A DNA stretch of 64,000 nucleotides from Ralstonia wenshanensis (GCF_021173085.1 NZ_CP076412.1:868001-932000), one strand, 5' to 3'; shown: positions 43,526 through 52,010, counted from the stretch's first letter. Notes: generated by a model from the letters alone, not told the origin. Numbers and translations: made by a program.

Positions 43526-43607
43526 CACGTAATGACTGATCGACGGATCGTTGATCGACCAGCCGCCCCACGCGCTTCGATAGCGCCGTGTCAACTGCTC
43601 GTGGGAT

Positions 43608-44435
43608 TCAGGGGTATGCCGGCAATACCCGTAACTCCGGAACCGGGAATCTGCTGGAGTACGCCTGGATGATGCTGCGCAGGCCATCCTTGAGTTCGGA
43701 GTGGCGAAGACGGTACTCACCGTGATTGGGGTCGAACACGTGAACATGGTTGCCCGATTGATGCGTGGCAATCGCATGGTTATCGCCGTTGGTTCGCATG
43801 ATGACGAACACGTGGGATGCGTTGGCTTGGGCGAACATGTTTGCCAAGGTCTGCATTGCCTGATCTTCGTGACTCATCACATCGACAACGACATCGGCCC
43901 CAAGCCGCACACCGTAGTGCTGGAACGCAGGCGCAAACCACTCGCTGTATGGCCGGCCTTGGCCGCGAATCGCCAATTCATGCTGACGGTAGCCTTGTTG
44001 TTGCGCGCTAATGCCCTCAAGCGTTTGGACCTGACTGAAATGCTCCATTCTTCCGGTGCTTGTCAGCGACTCATTGGCAATCGAATGAAGCCAAGCGGCG
44101 GAAAATACAACGCAAGCGGCTCTCGACTCCCCGACTTGAGCAAGTGCAGAGGCTTGTTCAAACGGGGCATGCCTTACGCGCTGGCTCCTGTCCGACGGGG
44201 CAGAAGCGCAAGCACCGCCTACTGGAAGCTTCGCCCGCAAGCGAAGTCCTGGGCTGCTCACGTGGTGCACAGCCCGGCTGTCGCGAAATGGCGCTTTGGG
44301 TAGCGCACCACGCTGCAGATTCGGGGCGTGTGCAATCCGAGCGGACACCTCTGACGGCATGTTCGATTGCGGCTGGGGCTGTGGTGAATCTAGCGACGGC
44401 ATCGGAGTGCCGTTGGCGGTGGACTGAATTTTCAT
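43608..44435 (-). CDS. ripT-like: Type III effector, YopT/AvrPphB-type cysteine protease (C58)
   Basis: Encodes 275 aa from the ATG at 44435. The N-terminal 90 residues are Ser/Pro/Gln-rich. The catalytic triad of clan CA family C58 is in place: Cys108 in SRAACVVFSAAWL, His220 in NGDNHAIATHQ and Asp235 in HVFDPNHGEY, with spacing (112 and 15) close to YopT (119 and 16). YopT and AvrPphB cleave host proteins (Rho GTPases, PBS1-like kinases). RipT is the Ralstonia member I know; orthology is not proven. A perfect hrpII box lies at 44506-44529, and a terminator at 43497-43525. Confidence 0.8.
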   Translation of the reverse strand: MKIQSTANGTPMPSLDSPQPQPQSNMPSEVSARIAHAPNLQRGALPKAPFRDSRAVHHVSSPGLRLRAKLPVGGACASAPSDRSQRVRHAPFEQASALAQVGESRAACVVFSAAWLHSIANESLTSTGRMEHFSQVQTLEGISAQQQGYRQHELAIRGQGRPYSEWFAPAFQHYGVRLGADVVVDVMSHEDQAMQTLANMFAQANASHVFVIMRTNGDNHAIATHQSGNHVHVFDPNHGEYRLRHSELKDGLRSIIQAYSSRFPVPELRVLPAYP

Positions 44436-44505
44436 TGCTTTGATGTCGTGTGTTACGCCAAACAAAGAATTTTCGCCACACGGCGGCCTGTTGCCCGGCC
44501 AGGTG

Positions 44506-44529
44506 CGAAGCGGCAAACCCCGATACGAA
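44506..44529 (-). promoter_or_regulatory. hrpII box for the YopT-like effector gene
   Basis: On the minus strand TTCG-N16-TTCG is exact (plus-strand CGAA at 44506-44509 and 44526-44529). GAAAAT at 44474-44469, 31 bases downstream, matches five of six positions of the -10 YANNRT. The predicted transcript start lies about 28 bases before the ATG at 44435. Confidence 0.85.
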
Positions 44530-44643
44530 TCAACGCATTGGGCGATTCAGGTTTAGCGCCGCTAACCAGACCGACCGACGAATTGGCCGCAGACATCGCC
44601 CCGATACGCCTCTGGCCTCTGAACACGATCCCTAGGCGTCAGT

Positions 44644-45711
44644 TCAGGATTCCGAACTGTTGCTTCTGGAAGCATGCACGATGGCCTCCTGAATCTTGTG
44701 CATGCGGGAAGCTTCGATAGACATGCTGTACGCGAGCGCATCGCGTTGGATGCGAAACGCGTTGACTCGCTCTCTCAGTGTCTCGGCAGGACCGTTGTTG
44801 CTCGTGCTGACATTTTTATGCGCCAGGCCCGGCTGCTGCTTAACTACCGTGTCGACGGTGCCGCGTGATTCAGCGTGCTTGTAGAAGACCGCTGGCAGGA
44901 TCTTTGTTCCGTCGATATATTCCGTGCCATTCACATGCGCAGATTTATTGCCGCTCTGGAAACATGCCCCTTGGTCATGCAAGCGTTGATGCAGATCATC
45001 GAAGAATTGAGAGTGATGAAATGCATGTAATGCGAAGTTGAAGCAAAAGGGTTGGCAACCAATTTTGGATTTTTGCGCTTTAACATCAATCACCGCCATC
45101 CTGGCGGTGGCGCCGAATTCATGATCTAGAGCGTCGATGAATTCGTGGTAGCCGTTTTGAAGCATTGGCTGCCCATGCTGGTCATGCTTGAGTGCTTGGG
45201 TCGTTTCCATGACAAGCAAGGATCGACGGCCATCGTCATGTGTGCGGACGTCAATTGCGATTCGGTGCGAGCCTCGCGGGTCCAGAATGGCAATGGAGCG
45301 CCAACTCGCTGCATGGGTGGTAGCCAGAGCAGCCCTGAATTCCGTCGGCGTTCTCGCACACTGCAAGTTCAGCCCCGGATACTTATCGTTATAGGTATCT
45401 GCCAGGATCGCTAGGTTCCGTGCGTCGAGGTTGCTGATTTCTCGGGTAGTTTGGCTCGTGGTGACCGTGTCCAATACCCGTTGTGCATAGTGCGCTAGCT
45501 GGGGGTTGACGTTGTTTGCAAGTCTGAGCGTATTGGCCAAGCTCTCGGCTTTTCTGCGAGCTCGGCGCGGCAATTGCGAGAAGGGGGACGCATGCGTATT
45601 GACCTCCGCGCTAGTGGAAGGGCTGACGGCTGCATTCTCGCGTTGCGTGTTGTTGATCGAGTCGTGCCGGTCTACGTAGGTGCTGCTTTGTTTGGATATG
45701 CAGAGTCCCAA
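44644..45711 (-). CDS. Type III effector, YopJ/HopZ-type acetyltransferase
   Basis: Encodes 355 aa. The YopJ-family triad is intact: His149 in GSHRIAIDVR, Glu169 in LLVMETTQ and Cys219 in QKSKIGCQPFCFNFALHAF, with spacings close to YopJ. The start is a TTG at 45711, the only start in frame after the upstream stop. It gives an N-terminus MGLCIS, a consensus for plant N-myristoylation with an adjacent Cys for palmitoylation, which would target the protein to the host plasma membrane. Such enzymes acetylate host immune proteins. A perfect hrpII box lies at 45784-45807. Ralstonia has several YopJ-type Rips; I cannot say which one this is. Confidence 0.82.
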   Translation of the reverse strand: MGLCISKQSSTYVDRHDSINNTQRENAAVSPSTSAEVNTHASPFSQLPRRARRKAESLANTLRLANNVNPQLAHYAQRVLDTVTTSQTTREISNLDARNLAILADTYNDKYPGLNLQCARTPTEFRAALATTHAASWRSIAILDPRGSHRIAIDVRTHDDGRRSLLVMETTQALKHDQHGQPMLQNGYHEFIDALDHEFGATARMAVIDVKAQKSKIGCQPFCFNFALHAFHHSQFFDDLHQRLHDQGACFQSGNKSAHVNGTEYIDGTKILPAVFYKHAESRGTVDTVVKQQPGLAHKNVSTSNNGPAETLRERVNAFRIQRDALAYSMSIEASRMHKIQEAIVHASRSNSSES

Positions 45712-45783
45712 GGTTCGTTCTCTTTTGCGAGGGAGGGTAAGTCCCTAGCATAGTGCGGCTCGCGCGTGGCTCAGAAACCGAGG

Positions 45784-45807
45784 CGAAGTCATTGTGCGTC
45801 TGGCGAA
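45784..45807 (-). promoter_or_regulatory. hrpII box for the YopJ-like effector gene
   Basis: On the minus strand TTCG-N16-TTCG is exact (plus-strand CGAA at 45784-45787 and 45804-45807). TATGCT at 45752-45747, 31 bases downstream, matches five of six positions of YANNRT. A transcript start near 45741 leaves a 5' leader of about 30 bases before the TTG start. Confidence 0.85.
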
Positions 45808-46055
45808 GCGACCCTATGCCCCTGCAGAGCCGAGTGAATCTCAACAATGGCGTTGGCTTCGCGGGCAGGGTGAAGCGCCTTCTTGATGCGCGGGACGGAC
45901 ACACCTGGCGGGGGTGACGTGTCACCGGACAAACTTATAATGTCGCCCGGTCACCCGCCTAAGCCGCCACCGCCTGCCGCGCACAAAACTTGCGCCGCAC
46001 CTGCGGTGGCCACCGGGTCGCAACGTCACCCGGCCAAGCCCTTTTACCCAACGCC

Positions 46056-46958
46056 ATGCCCTACCGCTTCCGTCCGTTGTCCGTTTTGTGCGCTGCTGCC
46101 AGCATCGCTGCCGCTCTGGCTGCGTGCAGCTCTGCGCCCACGCCGCTCTATCAGCAGGAGCAGTTCGATGCGGCGGCAAGCCCGTATGCGCGCACCTTCC
46201 ACGCCAAGTCCGACGCGACGTGCGAGGCGGCACGCCGCGCGCTGCTGAGCCAGGGGTATGTGTCGAGTTCGCCGCGCGCTGACACGATCGACGGCAGCAA
46301 GAATTTCCAACCGAGCAACGATTCGCACGTGGTGATCTCCTTCCACGTGGTGTGCGCGGAGGCCAATACGGAGGGCACGTCGAGCACGGCCTATGTGAAC
46401 GCGGTGCAAGACCGCTACACGCTCAAGAAGACGAGCACGTCGGCAAGCGTGGGGTTGAGCATCCTGGGGTCGGTGTCGCTGCCCATCGGCTCAGGTGACG
46501 ATTCGATGGTGAAAGTGGCAAGCGAGACGATTCCGGCCGGCGTCTTCTACGAGCGCTACTTCAACCTGGTCGACCACTTCCTGAAGATCGACCCGGCCCG
46601 CCATGACCGCAAGGTGGCCAAGGCGGCAGAGAAGGAACACGTGGCCCCGCTGCCCGAGCCCGCCCCCACGCCGCAGGGCGAGCCGATGAAGATGACGACG
46701 CCGGTGGTGCCCACGCCGGCCGCGCCGCCTGTGCCAGTGGCGGCGCCGGCTTCGGCTCCGGCTGCTGCGCCGGCGTCTGTGCCCGCTTCAACGCCCGCGG
46801 CGGCGCCTGTGGTTGCACCGGCTTCTGCACCGGCATCGAAGGCGCCAACTGAAGCTGCACCGGCATCGGCTCCTGCGGTGACCACGCCGCCTGCACCCAC
46901 GCAGGGCCCGGCCCCCGCATCCGCACCGGCTGGTGCAACAACGGGCGGCGCCAACTGA
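46056..46958 (+). CDS. DUF2242-like lipoprotein with Ala/Pro-rich tail
   Basis: Encodes 300 aa. The N-terminus ends in a lipobox (AAALAACSSAPTP). The folded part (about 25-175) contains YARTFHAKSDATCEAARRALLSQGY and SDSHVVISFHVVCAE-type sequence as in DUF2242 proteins. The last 120 residues are a low-complexity Ala/Pro/Thr/Val tail that may span the periplasm. Function unknown; an envelope location follows from the lipobox. The 345 bases before it hold only the hrpII box of the neighbouring minus-strand effector. Confidence 0.75.
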   Translation: MPYRFRPLSVLCAAASIAAALAACSSAPTPLYQQEQFDAAASPYARTFHAKSDATCEAARRALLSQGYVSSSPRADTIDGSKNFQPSNDSHVVISFHVVCAEANTEGTSSTAYVNAVQDRYTLKKTSTSASVGLSILGSVSLPIGSGDDSMVKVASETIPAGVFYERYFNLVDHFLKIDPARHDRKVAKAAEKEHVAPLPEPAPTPQGEPMKMTTPVVPTPAAPPVPVAAPASAPAAAPASVPASTPAAAPVVAPASAPASKAPTEAAPASAPAVTTPPAPTQGPAPASAPAGATTGGAN

Positions 46959-47085
46959 GCACGACCGACCAGCCGACCCTCCCTATATATAAAAGGGCCA
47001 TCGAGGAATTCCGCAGAACGCAGCGCGATCGCCGGCCAACGGCGCTGCTGTAGAGCGCGTGGCGGCATCGGGCAGGCGTTTGCCT

Positions 47086-47829
47086 TCAGGCGGCCAGCTG
47101 TAGTGCAGACGCAATAGTCGTCGCCTGCCTCTCTTCCTCATGTACCGCCAGCTGATAGCCACGCGCATAGACCGTCTTGAGCTCGACCCCCGTGGCTTTT
47201 CCGAAGCACAGCTTCTTGCGCAGCTTGTAGACGTGCTGTTCGATGGAGCGCTCTGCAACGCTGGCGTCCGTCCCCCACACTGCGGAAGCGATCTGCTGGC
47301 GTGACAGGAACGCCCCGGAAGACGAGAACAACAGCCAGGCCGTGGCAAATTCGCGGGCGGTCAAACGGATGGGGGTGCCGTGCAACGTCACCGTCCGGGT
47401 AAGCCGGCACAAACGGTATGGCCCGACCGCCGCACGCGTGGCGGACTCGGTTTGCTGCGTGCCGTGCTCGGCGCTGCGCAGGATGCGGCGCACACGCGCC
47501 TTCAACTCCTCGGCGGTGAAGTGGCCGGTGACGAAGTCATCGACAGCGCTGTCAAAAACGGCCCGCATTTCGGCGCGTTCGACAAAATTGCCGAACACCA
47601 GCGTTGGCCAGCACATGTCGGCGTTGCACTCGCGCCAGGACAGCACGAGTTTGCCGGCCGTGCTGAATAGCTGTGCATCGATCATCAGCAAATCGAAGAC
47701 CTCACTGCGCCGCGCGCGCAGCAACGCCAATGCATCGTCGAATCGCTCGCACGACACGTCTTGCGCTGAGAGGCAAGCCGTCACGAACGCAAAGTTGGAA
47801 GGATTGCTGGTAAGGATGGCGAATTTCAT
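47086..47829 (-). CDS. HrpG-like OmpR-type regulator with degenerate receiver (copy 2)
   Basis: Encodes about 247 aa and is a close paralogue of the protein at 32424-33164: the C-terminal winged helix is nearly identical (LHGTPIRLTAREFATAWLLFSSSGAFLSRQQIASAVWGTDASVAERSIEQHVYKLRKKL), while the receiver half is more diverged (MKFAILTSNPSNFAFVTACLSAQDVSCERFDDAL). As in copy 1, the acidic pocket and the switch Lys are absent (VTGHFTAEEL), so phosphorylation may not control it. Both copies lie within 3 kb of hrpII-driven effector genes. A role in hrp/effector control, like HrpG and PrhG, is inferred, not shown. Confidence 0.7.
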   Translation of the reverse strand: MKFAILTSNPSNFAFVTACLSAQDVSCERFDDALALLRARRSEVFDLLMIDAQLFSTAGKLVLSWRECNADMCWPTLVFGNFVERAEMRAVFDSAVDDFVTGHFTAEELKARVRRILRSAEHGTQQTESATRAAVGPYRLCRLTRTVTLHGTPIRLTAREFATAWLLFSSSGAFLSRQQIASAVWGTDASVAERSIEQHVYKLRKKLCFGKATGVELKTVYARGYQLAVHEEERQATTIASALQLAA

Positions 47830-48023
47830 GGCGTACCCCGACTGATGCGGTGCCAATCAATGTGTCGGCCCCGCTTGTTTTCTTTTACCCCAGCATAACT
47901 TTCACAATTCCTTCACACATCCCTCCGAAGAGTGATATTCCGGTGTGGCAGCAATTCCTCTGCGAATCGATGCATTTGTCATCAAATTGACATCCATTTG
48001 AAATAGTTAGGCGCGGCTTGCGA

Positions 48024-48181
48024 TCACGGCCGCCACAGGCCCCGGATGCCGCGCGTGTCGACGGACAGGACGCGGCCAGCGCCAGATCGGCGGCCTGGTT
48101 GCGTACTACGGCATCCTCCCGAAACTTCACCCGCGGCGCATCGAAGAACACGACCGGATACGAGATTTCGCCATACCGGAT
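48024..48181 (-). pseudogene. IS256-family transposase remnant
   Basis: Minus-strand translation from 48181 reads IRYGEISYPVVFFDAPRVKFREDAVVRNQAADLALAA, resembling the conserved block of IS256-family transposases around the first catalytic Asp (YPVVYFDALRVKIRE-type). The match then continues in another frame (LSVDTRGIRGLW, ending near 48024), so the fragment is both truncated and frameshifted. It ends 9 bases from the hrpII box of the effector at 48341, suggesting that insertion-element activity shaped this locus. Confidence 0.6.
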
Positions 48182-48189
48182 CGGAGAGT

Positions 48190-48213
48190 TTCGTCACGTT
48201 CTCCTGCCCTTCG
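48190..48213 (+). promoter_or_regulatory. hrpII box and -10 for the membrane-type effector gene
   Basis: TTCG at 48190-48193 and TTCG at 48210-48213 with exactly 16 bases between. TACTGT at 48246-48251, 32 bases downstream, is a full match to the -10 consensus YANNRT. This is the most complete hrpII promoter in the window. Confidence 0.9.
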
Positions 48214-48340
48214 CGTTTTCCGAGACCTTTATCGACGCTCCAACGTACTGTGGAACGTTCACTTGCCATATGGCGCATACCTCGACGCCGTAGGCAGCGC
48301 TTGCCGCAGTCACGGTGTACGGAATTGGAGTCTCGAAACG

Positions 48341-50203
48341 ATGAAAATCAATCCAACCGGCAACGTCGCCATGCCGACAGTTGCTGAGCAGAGTCACACT
48401 CCCGGGAATGAAGTTCACGTCGCATCAGCGGGTGCATCACGGTCTTCCGTGGCGGAAGGTAGCCCGTTGCATGGGCTTCGCCGCACGCGTAGCCTTCCGG
48501 CGCGGCTCGGTGCCGCTTTGTCCGACGACTCAACAGAGACGAAAACACGCCGAGCGGCCGGCCGAAGGCTGGCAACAGCCAGTCAACGCTCCGTCGCGAC
48601 GGGACAGCACGCTCGTAGCCCCGGCGTAAGCGAAATCAGGACACCCACCTCTGGCGCCAGGAGCGAACACAGCGTCGACATCGGTGATGCGCACGGGCCA
48701 GTCCCGCCGGGTGGCTCGCAAGACGCGTCGATGCCATTGGCAGCATCTTCGCAAGCCGGCGTCATGCAACGGCTATGGAACATGGCCGACATACGCACAC
48801 TGTTGAGCCAAGCCGACGATCATGAATTCATCGGGGCATTGCGGGCCCCCACGGACGAGGCCAATGCCGATGGCGATGGCGCCCGGCTGGATCGCTTGGT
48901 CAGCCACGTTTCGGCGTTGAAGACGCACCTGGATAGCGCGGGGCTCGATGGCGCGCTGGCAACGCGATTCAAAGCGCGCCTTGATGAGGTGGGGGTCACG
49001 CTTAAAGCACTGCAAACGGATAAACCGCTGGGCGAACGTGCCGCGAAGGTTGTTGGCCTAAACGCCTTGCTCGCGCCGTTGCCGTTGATGATCCCGCTCA
49101 TGACGAAGCCACGGCAACAGAAGACTGAAGCGGAAATTGTGGCGCTGATGGCCAAAGCAATGGTCGAAGCCATCGGCATGATTCGCACGCCGACGACAGA
49201 CAACAATCTCCTGAAAGACCGGGCGATGGCGCGCTACTACGCGAACACGGTGCAAGCGGTGGAGTTTGCCCTGCCTACGTTTGTCAGCAGCCTGCGATTC
49301 CTCAACGACAGTCCGGCGTTCAACATTGCGGCCGGCGCCGTATCGACCGGTGCACTGTTTGGCGGCTTTCTCTCGAAAGAAATTCGGGACAAGTACAACG
49401 TCTGGCGGACCGGGTCGAAACATCCAGACTTGCGCAAGGCAGGCGTGGCGCTCTCTTCCGAAACGAAAGCCGCGCTGGATGCAGTGAAAAACGCGGTCGA
49501 GATGGACCAGCAGATGCTCAATGGCGCCAAGGATAGGTTTATAACGGAGCACGGCCGTGAGCTGAGCCCCCACTTGAGCAAGCAGGTGGCGATTGCGGTA
49601 AACGCCTATCAGCGCATTGCAGACGAACTCGCCGAGTGCATCGGTCTTCCGGCCGCCGAGGGGCACGCAGAGAATAGCGACCGCTCCGCAAAACTCGCGC
49701 TCGCTCTATTCTCGACCGCGGTTTGCACAGCAACGACGGTTTTGATGCTTCCTGACAAGATTGGAACTGTGGACCTCGCGTCAGACGCTGCCTTTACCTC
49801 CGCATTGATGTTCAGCTTGATGGCGGACAAGAACGTAAGCCGCAAAGACGCCTTGGAAGAGTTCAAAACGTTTGTTGGACTGAGCCTAGTCATGCTGGCA
49901 GTACTCGCGGCCAACAAAGCAGCGAATGACTTCATGGAGCGCGGCGTAAGTGGACTGTTGGTCGGTTCGATCGCGATGAGCGCACTGAATTTGACGATGC
50001 CGGGGCCAGTCGGGCATGCCGCTGCGCGTGGCATCGAGGCACTCATGAGCATGAGCCCGTCGGACATGTTGAACGGACTGAAAAGCATTGGCGATCGCGT
50101 GTTCCAGATGTTTGCTGGCGAGCAAGCCCGACCCCTTCCTCGAAGCACTGTGAGGTTAGAGGAACTGGACCCCGACCTTGAGGGGGCGCTACCAGCCCGA
50201 TAA
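48341..50203 (+). CDS. Candidate type III effector with C-terminal membrane segments
   Basis: Encodes 620 aa from the ATG at 48341 (MKINPTGNVAMP), similar in style to the start of the YopT-like effector (MKIQSTANGTP); an ATG at 48263 would precede it but lies at the predicted transcript start. Residues 1-130 are Ser/Thr/Arg-rich (SPLHGLRRTRSLPARLGAALS). The rest is largely helical with hydrophobic segments (VVGLNALLAPLPLMIPLMT; LALALFSTAVCTATTVLML; FVGLSLVMLAVLAANKAAN; GLLVGSIAMSALNLTM). No catalytic motif is recognised. The promoter is a perfect hrpII box with -10. It may act at a host membrane. Confidence 0.75.
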   Translation: MKINPTGNVAMPTVAEQSHTPGNEVHVASAGASRSSVAEGSPLHGLRRTRSLPARLGAALSDDSTETKTRRAAGRRLATASQRSVATGQHARSPGVSEIRTPTSGARSEHSVDIGDAHGPVPPGGSQDASMPLAASSQAGVMQRLWNMADIRTLLSQADDHEFIGALRAPTDEANADGDGARLDRLVSHVSALKTHLDSAGLDGALATRFKARLDEVGVTLKALQTDKPLGERAAKVVGLNALLAPLPLMIPLMTKPRQQKTEAEIVALMAKAMVEAIGMIRTPTTDNNLLKDRAMARYYANTVQAVEFALPTFVSSLRFLNDSPAFNIAAGAVSTGALFGGFLSKEIRDKYNVWRTGSKHPDLRKAGVALSSETKAALDAVKNAVEMDQQMLNGAKDRFITEHGRELSPHLSKQVAIAVNAYQRIADELAECIGLPAAEGHAENSDRSAKLALALFSTAVCTATTVLMLPDKIGTVDLASDAAFTSALMFSLMADKNVSRKDALEEFKTFVGLSLVMLAVLAANKAANDFMERGVSGLLVGSIAMSALNLTMPGPVGHAAARGIEALMSMSPSDMLNGLKSIGDRVFQMFAGEQARPLPRSTVRLEELDPDLEGALPAR

Positions 50204-50240
50204 AGGGCTCGTCGTTCCGTCCAGCGCGATGATCTCGTAG

Positions 50241-50366
50241 GCGTACCTCGCGCTGGAGCAAGTGGGCGAGGCGCCCTACCCCACGCTCACAGGCATTGGC
50301 GTGACGTGGCTTTTTGGTTTCCAGTTCGAGATCAAGGTGATCGCCAAGCTGCCCGAGCCGGCATGA
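50241..50366 (+). pseudogene. C-terminal remnant, probably of a RidA-type gene
   Basis: The frame ending at TGA 50364-50366 reads AYLALEQVGEAPYPTLTGIGVTWLFGFQFEIKVIAKLPEPA after a stop at 50238. It looks like the C-terminus of a RidA/YjgF-like protein; this is from memory of the family and is not certain. No start or N-terminal part is present; the effector gene ends 38 bases to the left, so the effector segment probably replaced the 5' part. The rest of 50204-50525 holds nothing else recognisable. Confidence 0.45.
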
Positions 50367-50525
50367 AGGATGCGTCAGTCCTACGAGAATCCGTACCCGC
50401 CTCTGCCGTAGGAATGTGCGAGAGTGCAAGCCACGGCAATGGCATCCACTTCACCTCACGGGCACGCGCACCCTGTGGAATGCCTCCACCGCACACGCCG
50501 ATGCCCGCCCCTTCAGGAGACACGC

Positions 50526-51005
50526 ATGGTCAGCAAGAACACGATCTGTCTGTGGTACGACCGCGATGCGCTGGACGCGGCCAACTTCTACGCCAAGACC
50601 TTCCCTGACAGCAAAGTCACCGCTGTGCACCGCGCACCGGGCGAGTACCCGGCCGGCCAGGAGGGCGATGTGCTGACGGTGGAATTTACCGTGGCGGGCA
50701 TTCCGTGCCTGGGGCTGAACGGCGGCCCGCAGTTCAAGCACAGCGAAGCATTCTCATTTCAGATTGCCACCGACGATCAGGCCGAGACCGATCGGCTGTG
50801 GAACGCCATCGTCAGCAACGGCGGGCAGGAAAGCGCGTGCGGCTGGTGCAAAGACAAGTGGGGGCTGTCGTGGCAGATCACGCCGCGCGCGCTCACCTCG
50901 GCCTTTACTGACCCGGACCGGGCAGCGGCCAAGCGCGCCTTCGACGCGATGATGACGATGGGCAAGATCGACATCGCCACGATTGAGGCGGCGCGGCGGG
51001 GCTAA
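50526..51005 (+). CDS. VOC-fold (PhnB-like) protein
   Basis: Encodes 159 aa with CAGGAG 6-11 bases before the ATG. The sequence NTICLWYDRDALDAANFYAKTFPDSKVTAVHRAPGEYPAGQEGDVLTVEFTVAGIPCLGLNGGPQFKHSEAFSFQIATDDQAETDRLWNAIVSNGGQESACGWCKDKWGLSWQITP is that of the PhnB-like vicinal-oxygen-chelate family, often mislabelled 3-demethylubiquinone methyltransferase. The function is unknown. Confidence 0.88.
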   Translation: MVSKNTICLWYDRDALDAANFYAKTFPDSKVTAVHRAPGEYPAGQEGDVLTVEFTVAGIPCLGLNGGPQFKHSEAFSFQIATDDQAETDRLWNAIVSNGGQESACGWCKDKWGLSWQITPRALTSAFTDPDRAAAKRAFDAMMTMGKIDIATIEAARRG

Positions 51006-51113
51006 GTTCATCGGTCATCGGTTGCAGCATCTGCATTGCCGGGCGCCAGCGGCTCGGCAATGCAGACCGATGCCTGAATCAGACGGACCGCGCTGGCGTC
51101 TGGGACCACGCGG

Positions 51114-51587
51114 TCACTTCTTTGCCTGCGTCTCGGCCTCCTGGTTCTGACGCGGGTCATAGCCGGTGAAGTACCAATGCCCGTCTGCTCCTAGCTGGAA
51201 GCTCACCTTCTCGTAGATGACGCGGCCATCCGTCAGCCGTGTTGCGTAGTCGACGTTCGCATACAGGCCATCGGGAACATCCTTGACCTTCGTATAGGTG
51301 AGCCGCGTAACGGATGCCCAGCCGCGCTGGCTGACCGCCCCGACCGACTTGCGCGCTTGCGTGAGCCCGCTGGCAAAGCGATCAGCCGTGTAGAAGCCAC
51401 GCACGAAAGGCGCGGTCTGCTGCCAGAGCGCGGTGTAGTCGCCCGCGTCGATGCGCTTGAGCGCGAGCGTGGCGTTGCCGAGCAACTCATCTGCGGAGTC
51501 GCCCGCTTCCGCACCGTGTGCCAACACAGAAGCGGCGGCAAGCGCGCACGCCGCAACCGTCTTGAATGGGCCGTTAAGACGTTTCAT
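51114..51587 (-). CDS. DUF4019 periplasmic protein
   Basis: Encodes 157 aa with a signal peptide (FKTVAACALAAASVLAHGAEA). The body (LGNATLALKRIDAGDYTALWQQTAPFVRGFYTADRFASGLTQARKSVGAVSQRGWASVTRLTYT...VSFQLGADGHWYFTGYDPR) fits DUF4019, a cystatin-like fold of unknown function. It follows the OmlA-like lipoprotein gene by 33 bases on the same strand and is probably co-transcribed with it and the trimeric autotransporter. Confidence 0.8.
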   Translation of the reverse strand: MKRLNGPFKTVAACALAAASVLAHGAEAGDSADELLGNATLALKRIDAGDYTALWQQTAPFVRGFYTADRFASGLTQARKSVGAVSQRGWASVTRLTYTKVKDVPDGLYANVDYATRLTDGRVIYEKVSFQLGADGHWYFTGYDPRQNQEAETQAKK

Positions 51588-51620
51588 CAACCACTCTCCG
51601 TCTGATCTCGATCTGTCTGG

Positions 51621-52010
51621 TTACTTTGCGGGCTTTGCCGGTGCAAAGGTCTCGCACTGCGGGTCGGCCCATCGCGTCTTGGTCACGCGGTTGTCGTCGT
51701 CAAACTGGATCTGGTACTGACACGTGACAGGCTTGTCTGCGCTGCGGAAGTGGAACAGGTAGTTCCACACGCGCACGCGAAACACGCTTTCATGAAAGTG
51801 CGGCACGCCGATCAGCTCATAGACCTGGCCCTTGGTCATGCCGGGCTCGACCATGCGCAGATGGTCAACGTTGGGGAACGAACCCTCGGGCGTCATCGCC
51901 GTGTCCGGTTTGGGAAACGCGGTATCGGTGGGGCCGGGGCCCGCACATGCCGCAAGGGCGAAGATGCACGAGAGCGTTGCGATGCAGGCTGGGAATGAGC
52001 GCTTGTTCAT
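51621..52010 (-). CDS. SmpA/OmlA (BamE-like) lipoprotein
   Basis: Encodes 129 aa. The lipobox is FALAACAGPG. The SmpA/OmlA signature follows: HLRMVEPGMTKGQVYELIGVPHFHESVFRVRVWNYLFHFRS...QFDDDNRVTKTRWADPQC. It lies 43 bases after the trimeric autotransporter gene. Small lipoproteins next to such adhesins in proteobacteria can help their export or assembly (SadB-like role), which is a reasonable inference here; the true BamE gene is presumably elsewhere. Confidence 0.82.
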   Translation of the reverse strand: MNKRSFPACIATLSCIFALAACAGPGPTDTAFPKPDTAMTPEGSFPNVDHLRMVEPGMTKGQVYELIGVPHFHESVFRVRVWNYLFHFRSADKPVTCQYQIQFDDDNRVTKTRWADPQCETFAPAKPAK

